From Aquimarina aggregata (GTDB lineage: Bacteria > Bacteroidota > Bacteroidia > Flavobacteriales > Flavobacteriaceae), in contig NZ_LQRT01000013.1 of the NCBI RefSeq assembly GCF_001632745.1, forward strand, positions 62,001 to 126,000: DNA of 64,000 nucleotides, in the 5' to 3' direction. This document shows, piece after piece, positions 1 through 9,402 of this stretch. Below the pieces are notes generated by a model. The model made no database searches. It had not been told where the DNA came from and was given only the letters and a program-made list of their open reading frames with translations. A program made the position numbers and the translations under genes. Numbering within the stretch: the first letter of the stretch is position 1; the number at the start of each line of letters is the position of its first letter.

Positions 1-2178
1 AACCCGGTGACTTCTAAAATTGGCGTTACTGTTCCTCTTTCGGGATATCGTCGCAATGCTTTAGGATATATTAAAGCGTCTACAGAAGGGAACAAATTAG
101 CTGTAGCACATTTTGGATTTGCCACTGTTACTGCTGGTAATGGTCCAGGAAAAGTAGTACTGTATGACTTTGATAACATAACAGGCGCTGTAAGTAATGA
201 AATTGAACTCTATAACGGAGACTCCCCTTACGGAATAGAATTTTCTCAAAGCGGGCAACGACTCTACTCTGCCATTGGGATCGGAAATGAAGGTATAGGT
301 CAAAGTTTTCTTTTACAATTCGACCTTACACTACCCGATATAGATATTCCGGCAAGCGGAACAAGAATCCTTAATGAAAACGGTGTCAATTTTTCTTCTT
401 TTTTTGAGGGGGCTTTACAATTAGCTCCAGACGGAAAAATATACCGAACTCAATATGAAGATTTTGCAACCGACACAGGTGACTACTTAGGTATTATTGA
501 GAACCCGGAAGAAATAGCAGCAAATGTGATATATGTCGAAAAAGGGCTTTTAGTAAATTCTGACGGGCGTCGTGGTGTCCGTCTTGGATTACCACCTTTT
601 ATTCAGTCAATTTTTGCACAAACTATTGATATCATAAATTCTGGTGATTCTAACAATGCAAACCTTTCTCTTTGCGAAGGAGAAACTTTTAGACTTTCTT
701 ATCAAAATATCCCGGGCGCTACTTATACATGGTTTGTTGATAATACTCCAATAAGTACTACATCCAATTTTTTAGATATCACTGCAACTGCTAATTATCG
801 ATTAGAAGTCGATCTTAATGATGGTAGTTGCCCTCTTGTAGGAGTTGCGAATGCCACATTTACTGAAATTCCTCCTAGCATCCCCGTAACACTTATACAA
901 TGTGACCTATATCAAGTAATGGGTGATAATTTAGCACTGTTTGATTTAAATCTTGCTACCGATCAAATTACCGGAGGAAATAATCAATTTAGCGTAAGTT
1001 TTTTCATTGATCTCCCCTCTGCTCAAGCAGGAACTCCTGCCCTTACTAATATCACTAGTTTTGAAAACAACCAAAACAATCAACTAGTATATGCCCGGGT
1101 AACAGACAATAACAACACGAATTGTTTTAGCATTACCACTATCGAATTACAAGTCAATGCTACAAGTGCCAATGATGTAGAATTACGAGCCTGTGATGAT
1201 GATGGTATTGAAGATGGTATTACCGTTTTTAACCTTTTAGAAGCCGATCCACTAATTCTTCAAGGTATAACTACAGCTGGATTGACATTAACCTATTATC
1301 AAAATATTGATGATGCCCAATTTAATGTTAATCCGATTACTTCTTATAGTAATACCACCCCTAATACTCAAGGTGATGATATCGTCTATGCCAAAGTTGA
1401 AGAGAGCAATGGTAACTGCTTTGCTATTGCTTCTGTAGCATTATTCGTAAACCCTACTCCCGAAATTGAAGAAATAGGTGCTTATTTTTTATGCCAAAAC
1501 CAAACAAATATTGAAATTGATAAGGGCGTACTTCCAAACCCTGGCTTAACTAATTTTACCTTTTTATGGTCTACCGGCGAGACAACACAATCAATCTTTG
1601 TGGATCAAGCCGGGACATATATGGTAGAAATAACAGATACGTCAACTCAATGTTCTAACACTCGTACTGTAGAAGTTACAGGTTCTAGCATACCAACAAT
1701 AACATCTGTAGATATTAATGATGCATCAAATAATAACACCGTAACTGTTAATGTACAAGGAATTGGTAGTTATGAATATGCAATAGAAATAAATGGTGTA
1801 TTAAGCACCTACCAGGATGAAGCGACATTTAACAATGTTCCTCCAGGTTTTCATGTTGTTTATGTCAGAGATAAAAATGGTTGTCTTCCCGAGGTCACAA
1901 GAGATATAGCTGTAATAGGATTTCCTGATTTTTTCTCGCCTAATGGTGATGGATTTCATGAAAGTTGGAATGTAGATGGAATATCATCTCAAATGTTATC
2001 CGACTCTTTAATCTATATTTTTGATCGTTATGGAAAACTAATCAAACAATTAAGAGCAGGTACCCCAGGTTGGGATGGTACTTACAATGGCAAACTAATG
2101 CCTTCTAGTCAATATTGGTATAGAGTTGAATTACAAACCGGGAGGGTTCTCACAGGCAGTTTTTCTTTAATTAGATAA
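1..2178 (+). CDS. T9SS type B sorting domain-containing surface protein (5' partial)
   Basis: The reading frame is open to the first base of the window, so the real start lies upstream and the GTG at position 7 is only the first in-frame start-like codon. The visible part starts with a propeller-like region that mentions dates and positions of growth typical of Bacteroidota surface proteins, followed by repeated Cys-containing Ig/PKD-like modules (for example the SLCEGE and LRACDDDGIEDG stretches). The last ~85 residues (SPNGDG, then FDRYGKLI and GWDGTYNG) are the gliding-motility-associated C-terminal domain (CHU_C) that directs export by the type IX secretion system. The protein is therefore expected outside the cell or on its surface. 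Substrate or partner is not visible. Confidence 0.85.
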   Translation, partial: NPVTSKIGVTVPLSGYRRNALGYIKASTEGNKLAVAHFGFATVTAGNGPGKVVLYDFDNITGAVSNEIELYNGDSPYGIEFSQSGQRLYSAIGIGNEGIGQSFLLQFDLTLPDIDIPASGTRILNENGVNFSSFFEGALQLAPDGKIYRTQYEDFATDTGDYLGIIENPEEIAANVIYVEKGLLVNSDGRRGVRLGLPPFIQSIFAQTIDIINSGDSNNANLSLCEGETFRLSYQNIPGATYTWFVDNTPISTTSNFLDITATANYRLEVDLNDGSCPLVGVANATFTEIPPSIPVTLIQCDLYQVMGDNLALFDLNLATDQITGGNNQFSVSFFIDLPSAQAGTPALTNITSFENNQNNQLVYARVTDNNNTNCFSITTIELQVNATSANDVELRACDDDGIEDGITVFNLLEADPLILQGITTAGLTLTYYQNIDDAQFNVNPITSYSNTTPNTQGDDIVYAKVEESNGNCFAIASVALFVNPTPEIEEIGAYFLCQNQTNIEIDKGVLPNPGLTNFTFLWSTGETTQSIFVDQAGTYMVEITDTSTQCSNTRTVEVTGSSIPTITSVDINDASNNNTVTVNVQGIGSYEYAIEINGVLSTYQDEATFNNVPPGFHVVYVRDKNGCLPEVTRDIAVIGFPDFFSPNGDGFHESWNVDGISSQMLSDSLIYIFDRYGKLIKQLRAGTPGWDGTYNGKLMPSSQYWYRVELQTGRVLTGSFSLIR

Positions 2179-2343
2179 ACCCGAAAAACAAAAACACAAT
2201 ACATTAAAACTTCTTATAAAAGCTTACAATCATAGGCCTTATTTTCTTCTTATGAATTAAAATTTAAAATAAAAAGTAGGGTATTTTAAAAGTCTTTTGT
2301 TTTGGGATATAAAGAAACTTAATTTTTAAAAGAAACATATCCT

Positions 2344-3300
2344 ATGAGAAAATTGAATTATATACTCATCGCTTTCATAAGTATTTCTACATTTTTTATT
2401 CAATCTTGTAATAACGATGATGATGGTACCGGACCAATACAAAATGAAGCAAACGGTGCAGATGGTGATGGTAGTCTAAAAAATTTAACCTTGTACAAAG
2501 TAGAGGGGGAAAATATTGTAAAACAAAAAGACTTTAATGTATCAGGAAATGCACTAGCTCTACAAAAAGATACTCAAAAGCATCAGGAAATATGGGAATT
2601 AACTAAAAAAATTGTTCCTCTAGAGTATCGATCTAAAATGAGTGAATTCATGATTTATTCTGGAGATGACAGTGAAGACAAAGGCGTTCTTGGATATGTT
2701 ATAGAACGTACTCAAGACCTTTCAAAATGGCAAATGGGTATAGCTGTCGATTATGCATATGAAGGAGGATTTAACGCTAAAGGGGAACTTGCCTACACTA
2801 TCATACATGAGTTTGGACATATTATTACATTGGATAATACGCAATTAGATGCCTCGATAAAACAAAGTAACTGCACAAACTACTTTCCGGGAGAAGGTTG
2901 CGCAAAATCTGATTCTAATATTAATAAGCTTCACAAAAATCATTGGGCAGATATCTGGGAAGAATTTCAAAATACTGAAACCGAAGTTCAAGCACAAGAA
3001 TTTTATACCAAGTATCAAGAACGTTTTGTCACACAATATGCTTCAACAAATCCTGGAGAAGATATCGCTGAAATATTTGCTACGTTCACAACTAGAGCAG
3101 AAGGTGTTAATGGAACTAGTGGTGCTGAACAAAAAATCAAGATCATGTATGATGACAATGAAATGGTAAAACTAAGAAACTACATTCGTGGAAATATTTC
3201 AAAAAGTAATAAAACATTTTTACCAGCTCCAGGAGCCTGGAAAAGAGCACATACTTTTGGAGATAAAAACAAATCGCATTGTAGACTTCATAAAAATTAA
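2344..3300 (+). CDS. Putative zinc metallopeptidase lipoprotein
   Basis: This 318-residue protein starts with a lipoprotein signal peptide (hydrophobic segment then SCNNDDD), so it is probably anchored in a membrane after export. An HEFGH motif at residues 155-159 fits the HExxH zinc site of metallopeptidases. The Asp-rich stretch after the lipobox Cys is typical of flavobacterial surface lipoproteins. A downstream segment (GEDIAEIFATF) places acidic residues where a third zinc ligand (gluzincin-type Glu) would sit, but I cannot prove the ligand. It resembles the putative zinc-binding metallopeptidases found widely in Bacteroidota. The substrate is unknown. It lies between a T9SS protein and a small lipoprotein gene, each with its own spacing, so co-transcription is uncertain. 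Confidence 0.7.
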   Translation: MRKLNYILIAFISISTFFIQSCNNDDDGTGPIQNEANGADGDGSLKNLTLYKVEGENIVKQKDFNVSGNALALQKDTQKHQEIWELTKKIVPLEYRSKMSEFMIYSGDDSEDKGVLGYVIERTQDLSKWQMGIAVDYAYEGGFNAKGELAYTIIHEFGHIITLDNTQLDASIKQSNCTNYFPGEGCAKSDSNINKLHKNHWADIWEEFQNTETEVQAQEFYTKYQERFVTQYASTNPGEDIAEIFATFTTRAEGVNGTSGAEQKIKIMYDDNEMVKLRNYIRGNISKSNKTFLPAPGAWKRAHTFGDKNKSHCRLHKN

Positions 3301-3356
3301 AAAATAAGATAACAGCTTCTTATGACGCTGATTAATTAAACAATAAAAATAAGAAT

Positions 3357-3800
3357 ATGAAGTATCTCGTAATGCTACTGGCACTATTAAATTTCTCTTG
3401 TAGTTCTACTAAGAAAACACCCTTGACTTCGGCAGAAGACGATATTCTAATATATTACTCAAAAAGTCCTTGTAATGGAAAATGTCCTGTTTATGATTTA
3501 TGGATATTTAAAGATGGATCAATTGCGTACTCAGGTATTAATAATGTTAGTGTAAAAGGAAAGATAAATAAGAAATTAAGTAAGGAAGAATTTGAAAGCT
3601 TAAAAGCAACATTAACAAAAGATCCTAAAGAAAATATTACGTTTAAAAGAAAACGAGATAAATCTATAACTACTTTGAATATTAATAACAAAGAATACAA
3701 ATATTATACAACGAGTGCTAGTAATTATATAAAAGTACTTGATAGTAAACTAAAAGATATAGTAAGTAAAATCATGCAAAATACTGCAAGTACTATTTAA
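3357..3800 (+). CDS. DUF6438-type small lipoprotein
   Basis: This 147-residue protein has a short hydrophobic N-terminus ending in a lipobox (NFSCSS), so it is an exported lipoprotein. The motif SPCNGKCPVYDLWIF followed by DGSIAYSG is the signature of the DUF6438 family, which is common in Bacteroidota and has no assigned function. The two conserved cysteines in CNGKC are seen here. The gene follows the metallopeptidase gene by 56 bases, and the two may be co-transcribed. Confidence 0.75.
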   Translation: MKYLVMLLALLNFSCSSTKKTPLTSAEDDILIYYSKSPCNGKCPVYDLWIFKDGSIAYSGINNVSVKGKINKKLSKEEFESLKATLTKDPKENITFKRKRDKSITTLNINNKEYKYYTTSASNYIKVLDSKLKDIVSKIMQNTASTI

Positions 3801-3902
3801 ATCTTGTTTATTGGTTTTAGTGGGAAAATCAATAGAGTAAATCATGATTTTACTGTTTTAGGTTAGTTTGTTTGTTTATTTCTGAATTGTTTATTTGGAT
3901 TG

Positions 3903-3935
3903 AGGCTGTTTGATTAATTTCAAACAGCCTTACGT
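3903..3935 (+). terminator. Possible terminator hairpin upstream of uvrB
   Basis: An 11-bp perfect inverted repeat (AGGCTGTTTGA, six-base loop, TCAAACAGCCT) lies in the gap between the DUF6438 gene and uvrB. The T-tract after it is weak, so it could be a terminator or another RNA structure. Confidence 0.4.
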
Positions 3936-4033
3936 AGTATATAAAATTTCACATTTTTTTAGAAATAAATAGTAGCTATCAAAACTTTATGTTTCAGTAT
4001 CTTTAATGTTTAAAAAGGAAAAAGAAAAGATTC

Positions 4034-6040
4034 ATGAAGTTCGAACTTAAATCTAAATTCAAACCCACTGGAGACCAGCCTGATGCCATAAGACAATTAG
4101 TTGAAGGCATCGAATCAAATGAAAAATACCAAACACTTTTAGGAGTAACTGGATCGGGAAAAACATTTACAGCGGCGAATGTGATCGAAAAAGTACAGCG
4201 ACCTACTTTGGTCCTAGCCCACAATAAAACCCTAGCAGCACAGCTATATTCTGAGTTTAAACAATTTTTTCCGAATAATGCTATCGAATATTTTGTTTCT
4301 TATTATGATTATTATCAACCTGAGGCTTACATTCCTACCTCTGGTACATATATAGAAAAAGACTTGTCGATTAATGATGAGATAGAGAAAATGAGATTAA
4401 GTGCAACCTCATCTCTACTATCCGGAAGACGAGATGTACTTGTAGTTGCTTCAGTATCCTGTTTATATGGTATTGGTAATCCGGTAGAGTTTCAAAAAAA
4501 TGTAATCTCTATCGAAACAGGACAATTTGTTTCGCGTACGGCATTATTACATCGCTTAGTACAAAGTTTATATTCAAGAACTGAAGCAGAGTTCAAACAC
4601 GGTAATTTTAGAATAAAAGGAGATACTGTTGATATTTTTCCTAGTTATGCAGATGATGCATTTAGGGTACATTTTTTTGGTGATGAAATTGAAGAAATTG
4701 AAGCTTTTGATGTGCAAACCAATAGCATTATAGAAAAGTATGAGCGCTTAAATATCTACCCTGCTAATATGTTTGTAACGTCTCCTGATATCCTTAATGC
4801 TGCCATTGATCAGATAGCATTAGATTTAGGTAAACAAGTAGAATACTTCAAGGGGATCGGTAAACCTCTTGAAGCTAAAAGATTAGAGGAACGAACAAAT
4901 TTTGACCTTGAAATGATCAAAGAATTGGGCTATTGCTCTGGAATCGAAAATTATTCGCGTTATCTAGATGGCAGAAATCCGGGCACAAGACCCTTTTGTT
5001 TATTAGACTATTTTCCTGACGATTATTTAATGATTATAGATGAGAGTCACGTAACGATACCTCAAACTCATGCTATGTATGGTGGAGATCGATCAAGAAA
5101 AGAAAATCTAGTAGAATATGGTTTTAGACTTCCTGCAGCAATGGATAACAGACCTTTAAAGTTTGAAGAACTTGAAGCTATACAAAATCAAGTATTGTAT
5201 ATAAGTGCTACACCTGCAGATTATGAATTACAAAAAAGTGAAGGAACTTTTGTTGAACAAATTATCAGACCCACAGGACTATTGGATCCTGTTATTGAAG
5301 TGCGCCCAAGTTTAAATCAAATCGATGATTTAATTGAAGAAATGCATAAACGAATCGAAGTTGATGAACGTATTTTGGTAACTACGCTAACCAAAAGAAT
5401 GGCAGAAGAGTTAGCCAAATATCTTACAAGAATTAATGTTCGTTGTAGATATATTCATAGTGATGTCGATACGCTCGAGCGTGTTGAAATTATGCAAGAT
5501 TTAAGAAAAGGAATTTTTGATGTACTTATTGGCGTAAACTTACTTAGAGAAGGATTGGACCTACCCGAAGTCTCATTAGTTGCTATTCTTGACGCAGACA
5601 AAGAAGGCTTTTTACGTAATAAAAGATCTTTAGTACAAACGGTTGGTAGAGCTGCTCGTAATGTAAATGGAAAAGCTATTATGTACGCAGATAAGATTAC
5701 CGATAGTATGCAAAAAACTATAGATGCTACAGAATACAGACGAGAAAAGCAGATTGCGTATAATACTAAACACAATATTCAGCCTACTGCCATCAAAAAA
5801 TCATTAGATAATGCTCTTTATGGTAAAAAAATTGAACCATACCAATTCGAAACGTCACCAACTTTGCAAGCTGCAGAGGAAGAAACAGCATATTATACCA
5901 AAGAACAATTAGAAACACGTATTCGTAATGTTAGAAAAGAAATGGAGAAAGCCGCTAAAGAGTTAGATTTTATTACGGCCGCTAGGTTACGTGATGAAAT
6001 TAAAATGTTGCAAGACAAAGTACAAGATCAAAAAGTGTAA
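4034..6040 (+). CDS. uvrB: UvrABC excinuclease subunit B
   Basis: UvrB is the damage-verifying helicase-like subunit of nucleotide excision repair; it is loaded on DNA by UvrA and recruits UvrC. The 668-residue length is normal. The Walker A motif GVTGSGKT is at residues 37-44, the beta-hairpin region YYDYYQPEAYIP follows at about 90-105, the DESH box is near residue 338, helicase motifs V-VI (GVNLLREGLDLPE, QTVGRAARN) are intact, and the C-terminal UVR domain is at about 623-660. A purine-rich stretch (AAAAAGGAAAAAGAAAAG) lies just upstream of the chosen ATG. It heads a probable three-gene operon, with the deaminase gene starting 24 bases after its stop. Confidence 0.98.
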   Translation: MKFELKSKFKPTGDQPDAIRQLVEGIESNEKYQTLLGVTGSGKTFTAANVIEKVQRPTLVLAHNKTLAAQLYSEFKQFFPNNAIEYFVSYYDYYQPEAYIPTSGTYIEKDLSINDEIEKMRLSATSSLLSGRRDVLVVASVSCLYGIGNPVEFQKNVISIETGQFVSRTALLHRLVQSLYSRTEAEFKHGNFRIKGDTVDIFPSYADDAFRVHFFGDEIEEIEAFDVQTNSIIEKYERLNIYPANMFVTSPDILNAAIDQIALDLGKQVEYFKGIGKPLEAKRLEERTNFDLEMIKELGYCSGIENYSRYLDGRNPGTRPFCLLDYFPDDYLMIIDESHVTIPQTHAMYGGDRSRKENLVEYGFRLPAAMDNRPLKFEELEAIQNQVLYISATPADYELQKSEGTFVEQIIRPTGLLDPVIEVRPSLNQIDDLIEEMHKRIEVDERILVTTLTKRMAEELAKYLTRINVRCRYIHSDVDTLERVEIMQDLRKGIFDVLIGVNLLREGLDLPEVSLVAILDADKEGFLRNKRSLVQTVGRAARNVNGKAIMYADKITDSMQKTIDATEYRREKQIAYNTKHNIQPTAIKKSLDNALYGKKIEPYQFETSPTLQAAEEETAYYTKEQLETRIRNVRKEMEKAAKELDFITAARLRDEIKMLQDKVQDQKV

Positions 6041-6064
6041 TTTTCCCTTAAATAATCAAGAATT

Positions 6065-7084
6065 ATGAGTACTATTTCAATCGAAAAGTTCATAGAAGGA
6101 ATACCCAAAGCCGAGCTTCATTTACATATTGAAGGCACATTTGAACCTGAATTAATGTTCGAAATTGCTAAAAGAAATAATATAAAAATTAAGTATTCAA
6201 CAGTAACCGAATTAAAAAATGCTTACAAGTTTAATAATCTTCAGGAATTTCTTGACATTTATTATGCGGGAGCAAATGTCTTGATCCATGAAAACGATTT
6301 TTATGATCTTACTTGGTCATATTTAAACAAAGTTCATGAGCAAAATGTAAAACATGTTGAAATATTTTTTGACCCGCAAACACATACCGACCGAGGAATT
6401 TCTTTTGATACCGTAATTACAGGGATTTATAAGGCACTAGAAGATGGAAAAGAAAAATTAGGAATCACTTTTAGGTTAATTATGTCTTTTTTAAGACACC
6501 TTGATGAAGCTTCAGCCTTTAAAACATTAGAACAGGGTTTAGCTTATAAAAAATGGATTAGTGGTGTAGGCCTGGACTCTTCTGAAATAGGAAATCCACC
6601 ATCTAAATTCGAACGTGTTTTTGCTAAATCCATAGAAGAAGGTTTTATCACAGTAGCACATGCCGGAGAAGAAGGCCCTGCCGAGTACATTTGGGAAGCC
6701 CTTGACCTGTTAAACGTAAAGCGTATCGACCATGGTAATCGCTGTTTAGATGATCATAAATTGGTTGATAGATTAGCAACACAGCAAATACCACTTACAT
6801 TATGCCCCCTTTCTAATTTAGAACTAAAAGTGGTCACTGATTTAAAAGATCATCCTATTGTAAAAATGATGGATAAAAACTTATTAGTTACTGTTAATTC
6901 TGATGATCCCGCATATTTTGGAGGGTATATGAACGAAAATTATCTTGGTATTGCAAAAGCATTAAACCTCTCTAAGAGACAAATTACCGAACTCGTAAAA
7001 AATAGTTTTAATGCCAGTTGGTTACCCGATACAGAAAAAGAAAAATACATTTCAAAAATTGAAAATTACTTTCTAAATAATTGA
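6065..7084 (+). CDS. Adenosine deaminase family; probably adenine deaminase (Aah1/PA0148 type)
   Basis: A metal-dependent deaminase of 339 residues with HLH at residues 19-21 (first metal ligands), AHAGEEGP, RIDHGNRC and the NSDDPAYFGG metal/catalytic segment. By family this hydrolyses an aminopurine to the 6-oxo form in purine salvage. Database names for such proteins are usually adenosine deaminase. However HIEGTFEPELMF, IFFDPQTHT, GLDSSEIGNPPSKF and VNSDDPAYFGGY match my recollection of the adenine-specific branch (yeast Aah1, Pseudomonas PA0148) better than true adenosine deaminases. The substrate assignment is inference. It sits 24 bases after uvrB and 18 bases before the next gene. Confidence 0.9.
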   Translation: MSTISIEKFIEGIPKAELHLHIEGTFEPELMFEIAKRNNIKIKYSTVTELKNAYKFNNLQEFLDIYYAGANVLIHENDFYDLTWSYLNKVHEQNVKHVEIFFDPQTHTDRGISFDTVITGIYKALEDGKEKLGITFRLIMSFLRHLDEASAFKTLEQGLAYKKWISGVGLDSSEIGNPPSKFERVFAKSIEEGFITVAHAGEEGPAEYIWEALDLLNVKRIDHGNRCLDDHKLVDRLATQQIPLTLCPLSNLELKVVTDLKDHPIVKMMDKNLLVTVNSDDPAYFGGYMNENYLGIAKALNLSKRQITELVKNSFNASWLPDTEKEKYISKIENYFLNN

Positions 7085-7102
7085 TCAAAAATAGTACACC
7101 AC

Positions 7103-7447
7103 ATGCCACACTTTATATTAGATTGTTCAGAACATATCATAAGACTTAAAACACCAGAAGAGATCATTAAAAATGTGTATGACACTGCAGATTCTACAGG
7201 GCTTTTTGCAAAAGGAGATATCAAAGTACGAATCAACCCTTTTCAGCATTATACTATAGGAAATACTAATGATGATTTTATACACGTATTTGGTAATATC
7301 ATGGAAGGAAGAACGGATGAACAAAAATTAGACCTTTCAAAAAAAATAGTAACGACTCTTAAGATTATGTTTCCTAATGTACCCATATTATCGATGAACA
7401 TTAGAGAGTTTGAAAAATCCTCTTATGTAAAAAAAGATATGGTTTAG
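7103..7447 (+). CDS. 5-carboxymethyl-2-hydroxymuconate isomerase-like tautomerase
   Basis: This 114-residue protein begins MPHFILDCSEH. In the CHMI/tautomerase family Met is removed and the exposed Pro1 is the catalytic base, so the N-terminus chosen here fits an active enzyme. Length and the pattern up to the C-terminal FEKSSYVKKD agree with the family. The natural pathway would be homoprotocatechuate degradation, but no other genes of that pathway are near, so the true substrate is open. It is the last gene of the uvrB-led operon. Confidence 0.8.
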   Translation: MPHFILDCSEHIIRLKTPEEIIKNVYDTADSTGLFAKGDIKVRINPFQHYTIGNTNDDFIHVFGNIMEGRTDEQKLDLSKKIVTTLKIMFPNVPILSMNIREFEKSSYVKKDMV

Positions 7448-7483
7448 TACTATGACACATAAAGGGGGAAATCCTTTTTTCTA

Positions 7484-8197
7484 TTACAACGACCTATCCA
7501 AGATTCCTAAATATGAATTTGATGTTTGCGCTATAAATTCTTTATAGGACTTATTTTCAATAAAGGCCATTATACTTTCTTCTGAATCTGAATACCAAAG
7601 TAATATTTCATCCATATTGCAAGGAATCTGCTTCGGGTTTTTATCTTTGTTTTTAATATGTACCAATGAGGATACTGATCCCGAATAAAAAAGTTTAACC
7701 TGATATCTACTTGCTAAATCAATTACTATTTTTTTGGTTGCCGAAGTATGTTCTCCACTATAGTGATGAACAGCATATTTTTTTGTTGTATCCTTTGTCT
7801 TACTTGCTTTAAAATTATTTTTTGTGGTAAACCCAAAATTGAAATCTTTTACAGCTTTGATTCTTATCACACTTATAAGCTTAAAGTATAATTTTTCGAT
7901 CAAATTCTTAAAACTTTTTACAGAAGGATACTTAACTATTAATAGCATATTTTGTTGATCACTTCCTAGTATTTTTTTTACAATCTCTCCTTTAAAAATT
8001 GGCCTTGCTCCTACATTATAAACACTTTTAACAGCTAAAAGATTATAAAAATTGTACAATGTTTTATTCTTAGTAACAAACCAATTTACTGCAAACACTT
8101 CTTTATCTAATGAAATATTTTCTGCTTTGGTCTTGATAAGTAATGTCTTATCCCTTGAAACTTTGCATGAAACTTCCTGAAATGAATTCATAAACAA
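7484..8197 (-). CDS. Hypothetical protein, possible tandem DUF1330-like fold
   Basis: I do not recognise this 237-residue protein with certainty. There is no signal peptide and no clear membrane segment. Residues ~35-125 contain FAVNWF, VGARPIFKGEIV and MLLIVKYPSVKSF, followed by an RIKAVKDF segment; this pattern of strands and helices resembles the DUF1330 dimeric alpha/beta-barrel family. The second half (YAVHHYSGEHTSATKKIVIDLASRY and later DEILLWYSDSEESIMAFIENKSYKEF) looks like a diverged second copy. If so, one chain would form the two-domain barrel that DUF1330 proteins make as dimers. It is downstream of the receiver-kinase gene on the same strand but separated by 43 bases, so it may be part of that transcript. 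Confidence 0.45.
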   Translation of the reverse strand: MFMNSFQEVSCKVSRDKTLLIKTKAENISLDKEVFAVNWFVTKNKTLYNFYNLLAVKSVYNVGARPIFKGEIVKKILGSDQQNMLLIVKYPSVKSFKNLIEKLYFKLISVIRIKAVKDFNFGFTTKNNFKASKTKDTTKKYAVHHYSGEHTSATKKIVIDLASRYQVKLFYSGSVSSLVHIKNKDKNPKQIPCNMDEILLWYSDSEESIMAFIENKSYKEFIAQTSNSYLGILDRSL

Positions 8198-8240
8198 ATT
8201 TTAGTTAACTCTGTTGAAGTGATATTTTTTTATAATGATT

Positions 8241-9395
8241 TCAGTTTTCAATTGGAATTGTGAAACTAAAAGTACTTCCTTTACCTATTTCACTTTTCAC
8301 AGATAACGAACCTTTGTTTTGCTCTATTAATTCTTTGCATAACATCAGCCCTAAACCAGTACCTACTTCTCCAGAAGTACCTTTTTGAGTAGAAACCACA
8401 TCTTCATCAAAAATAGAATCTAATACTTCTTTATCCATTCCTACCCCGGTATCGATAACTGAAATTACAGCAGAATCTTCGATTACTTTAAGGTCAACCG
8501 TAATTCTGCCACCTATTGGCGTAAATTTAATTGCATTAGCAAACAAATTTCTAATAACAAATGATATTACATTTTTATCTCCATAAATAGTGGTATTACT
8601 GTTTGCATGGTTATAAAAATCTAATGATTTCTTTACAATTTTATCATGAAATAGCTCGGATATTTCCTGGGTTACTTCATTTATATTTACATCTGTTTTA
8701 CTCATTTCTCTATTTGCCAATTGAGATTTGGCCCAATAGAGTAGATTATCCATTAAAGATTGAATACTATTCAATTCCGTTTTGACTGTACCAACATATC
8801 CAATCAATTCTTTTTCATCTAATTGTATTTCTTCATCACTAAAAATCTCTAACAAACCATCTAAAGTAGCCAGTGGGGCCCGTACATCATGAGATATGAT
8901 TGAAAAAATCCTATCCTTAAGCATATTCAACTTCTGAAGTTCTTCATGTTGTTTAGAAATCAATAGTGCTTGATTTGCAATCTCTTCTCCGTTTTTTTTG
9001 ATTTTAAGATAGGCGTCTTGAAGTTTAAGAGTAGCAGTAACTCGAGCTACAAACTCCAATTTATCAAAGGGTTTTTTTAGATAGTCATGAACTCCAGCTT
9101 CAAAACTTTCTTTCATAGATGCTGCATCTATCTTAATTGCAGATATCATAATAAATGGTATGTCCTTAGTTTTATGTGATGCTTTTAAGGCTTTCAACAA
9201 TTCTAAACCATCCATCTCCGGCATCCCCCAGTCTGACAAAATTAAATCTGGAGTTATTTTCTCTATTAATCCTAGAGCTACCTTTCCATTAGGTGCAGAA
9301 TAAATTTTATTTCCTAACTCCATTTCTTTTAATAAAATACTTATAAATCTAATATTCTCTGGCTGGTCATCAACAACTAATATAGAGTATTCCAT
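8241..9395 (-). CDS. Response regulator-histidine kinase (REC-HisKA-HATPase)
   Basis: A 384-residue cytoplasmic protein with a receiver domain first: acidic pair at residues 9-10, phosphoacceptor Asp55 in LILSDWGMPEMDG, Lys near 108 in LKKPF. A linker leads to a HisKA domain with His169 (FSIISHDVRAP) and a C-terminal HATPase domain with the N box (NLFANAIKFT), DTGVGMD and GTGLGL. It has no sensor or membrane segment. Its start codon follows the stop of the upstream membrane kinase by 7 bases, so the two are co-transcribed and it probably takes phosphate from, or signals after, that kinase. No DNA-binding domain is present. Confidence 0.93.
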   Translation of the reverse strand: MEYSILVVDDQPENIRFISILLKEMELGNKIYSAPNGKVALGLIEKITPDLILSDWGMPEMDGLELLKALKASHKTKDIPFIMISAIKIDAASMKESFEAGVHDYLKKPFDKLEFVARVTATLKLQDAYLKIKKNGEEIANQALLISKQHEELQKLNMLKDRIFSIISHDVRAPLATLDGLLEIFSDEEIQLDEKELIGYVGTVKTELNSIQSLMDNLLYWAKSQLANREMSKTDVNINEVTQEISELFHDKIVKKSLDFYNHANSNTTIYGDKNVISFVIRNLFANAIKFTPIGGRITVDLKVIEDSAVISVIDTGVGMDKEVLDSIFDEDVVSTQKGTSGEVGTGLGLMLCKELIEQNKGSLSVKSEIGKGSTFSFTIPIEN

Positions 9396-9402
9396 AGGGG
9401 TA

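Noticed and set aside
5455-5775. Open frame on the minus strand inside uvrB
   Set aside because: It is an antisense shadow of a highly conserved gene, with no start context or family resemblance. The same holds for other frames lying opposite large genes, such as 29235-29663 and 36153-36491.
7448-7483. Possible terminator between the tautomerase and the minus-strand gene (AAAGGGGGAAATCCTTTTTT)
   Set aside because: The stem is too short and mismatched to support a call, though some termination there is plausible between converging genes.
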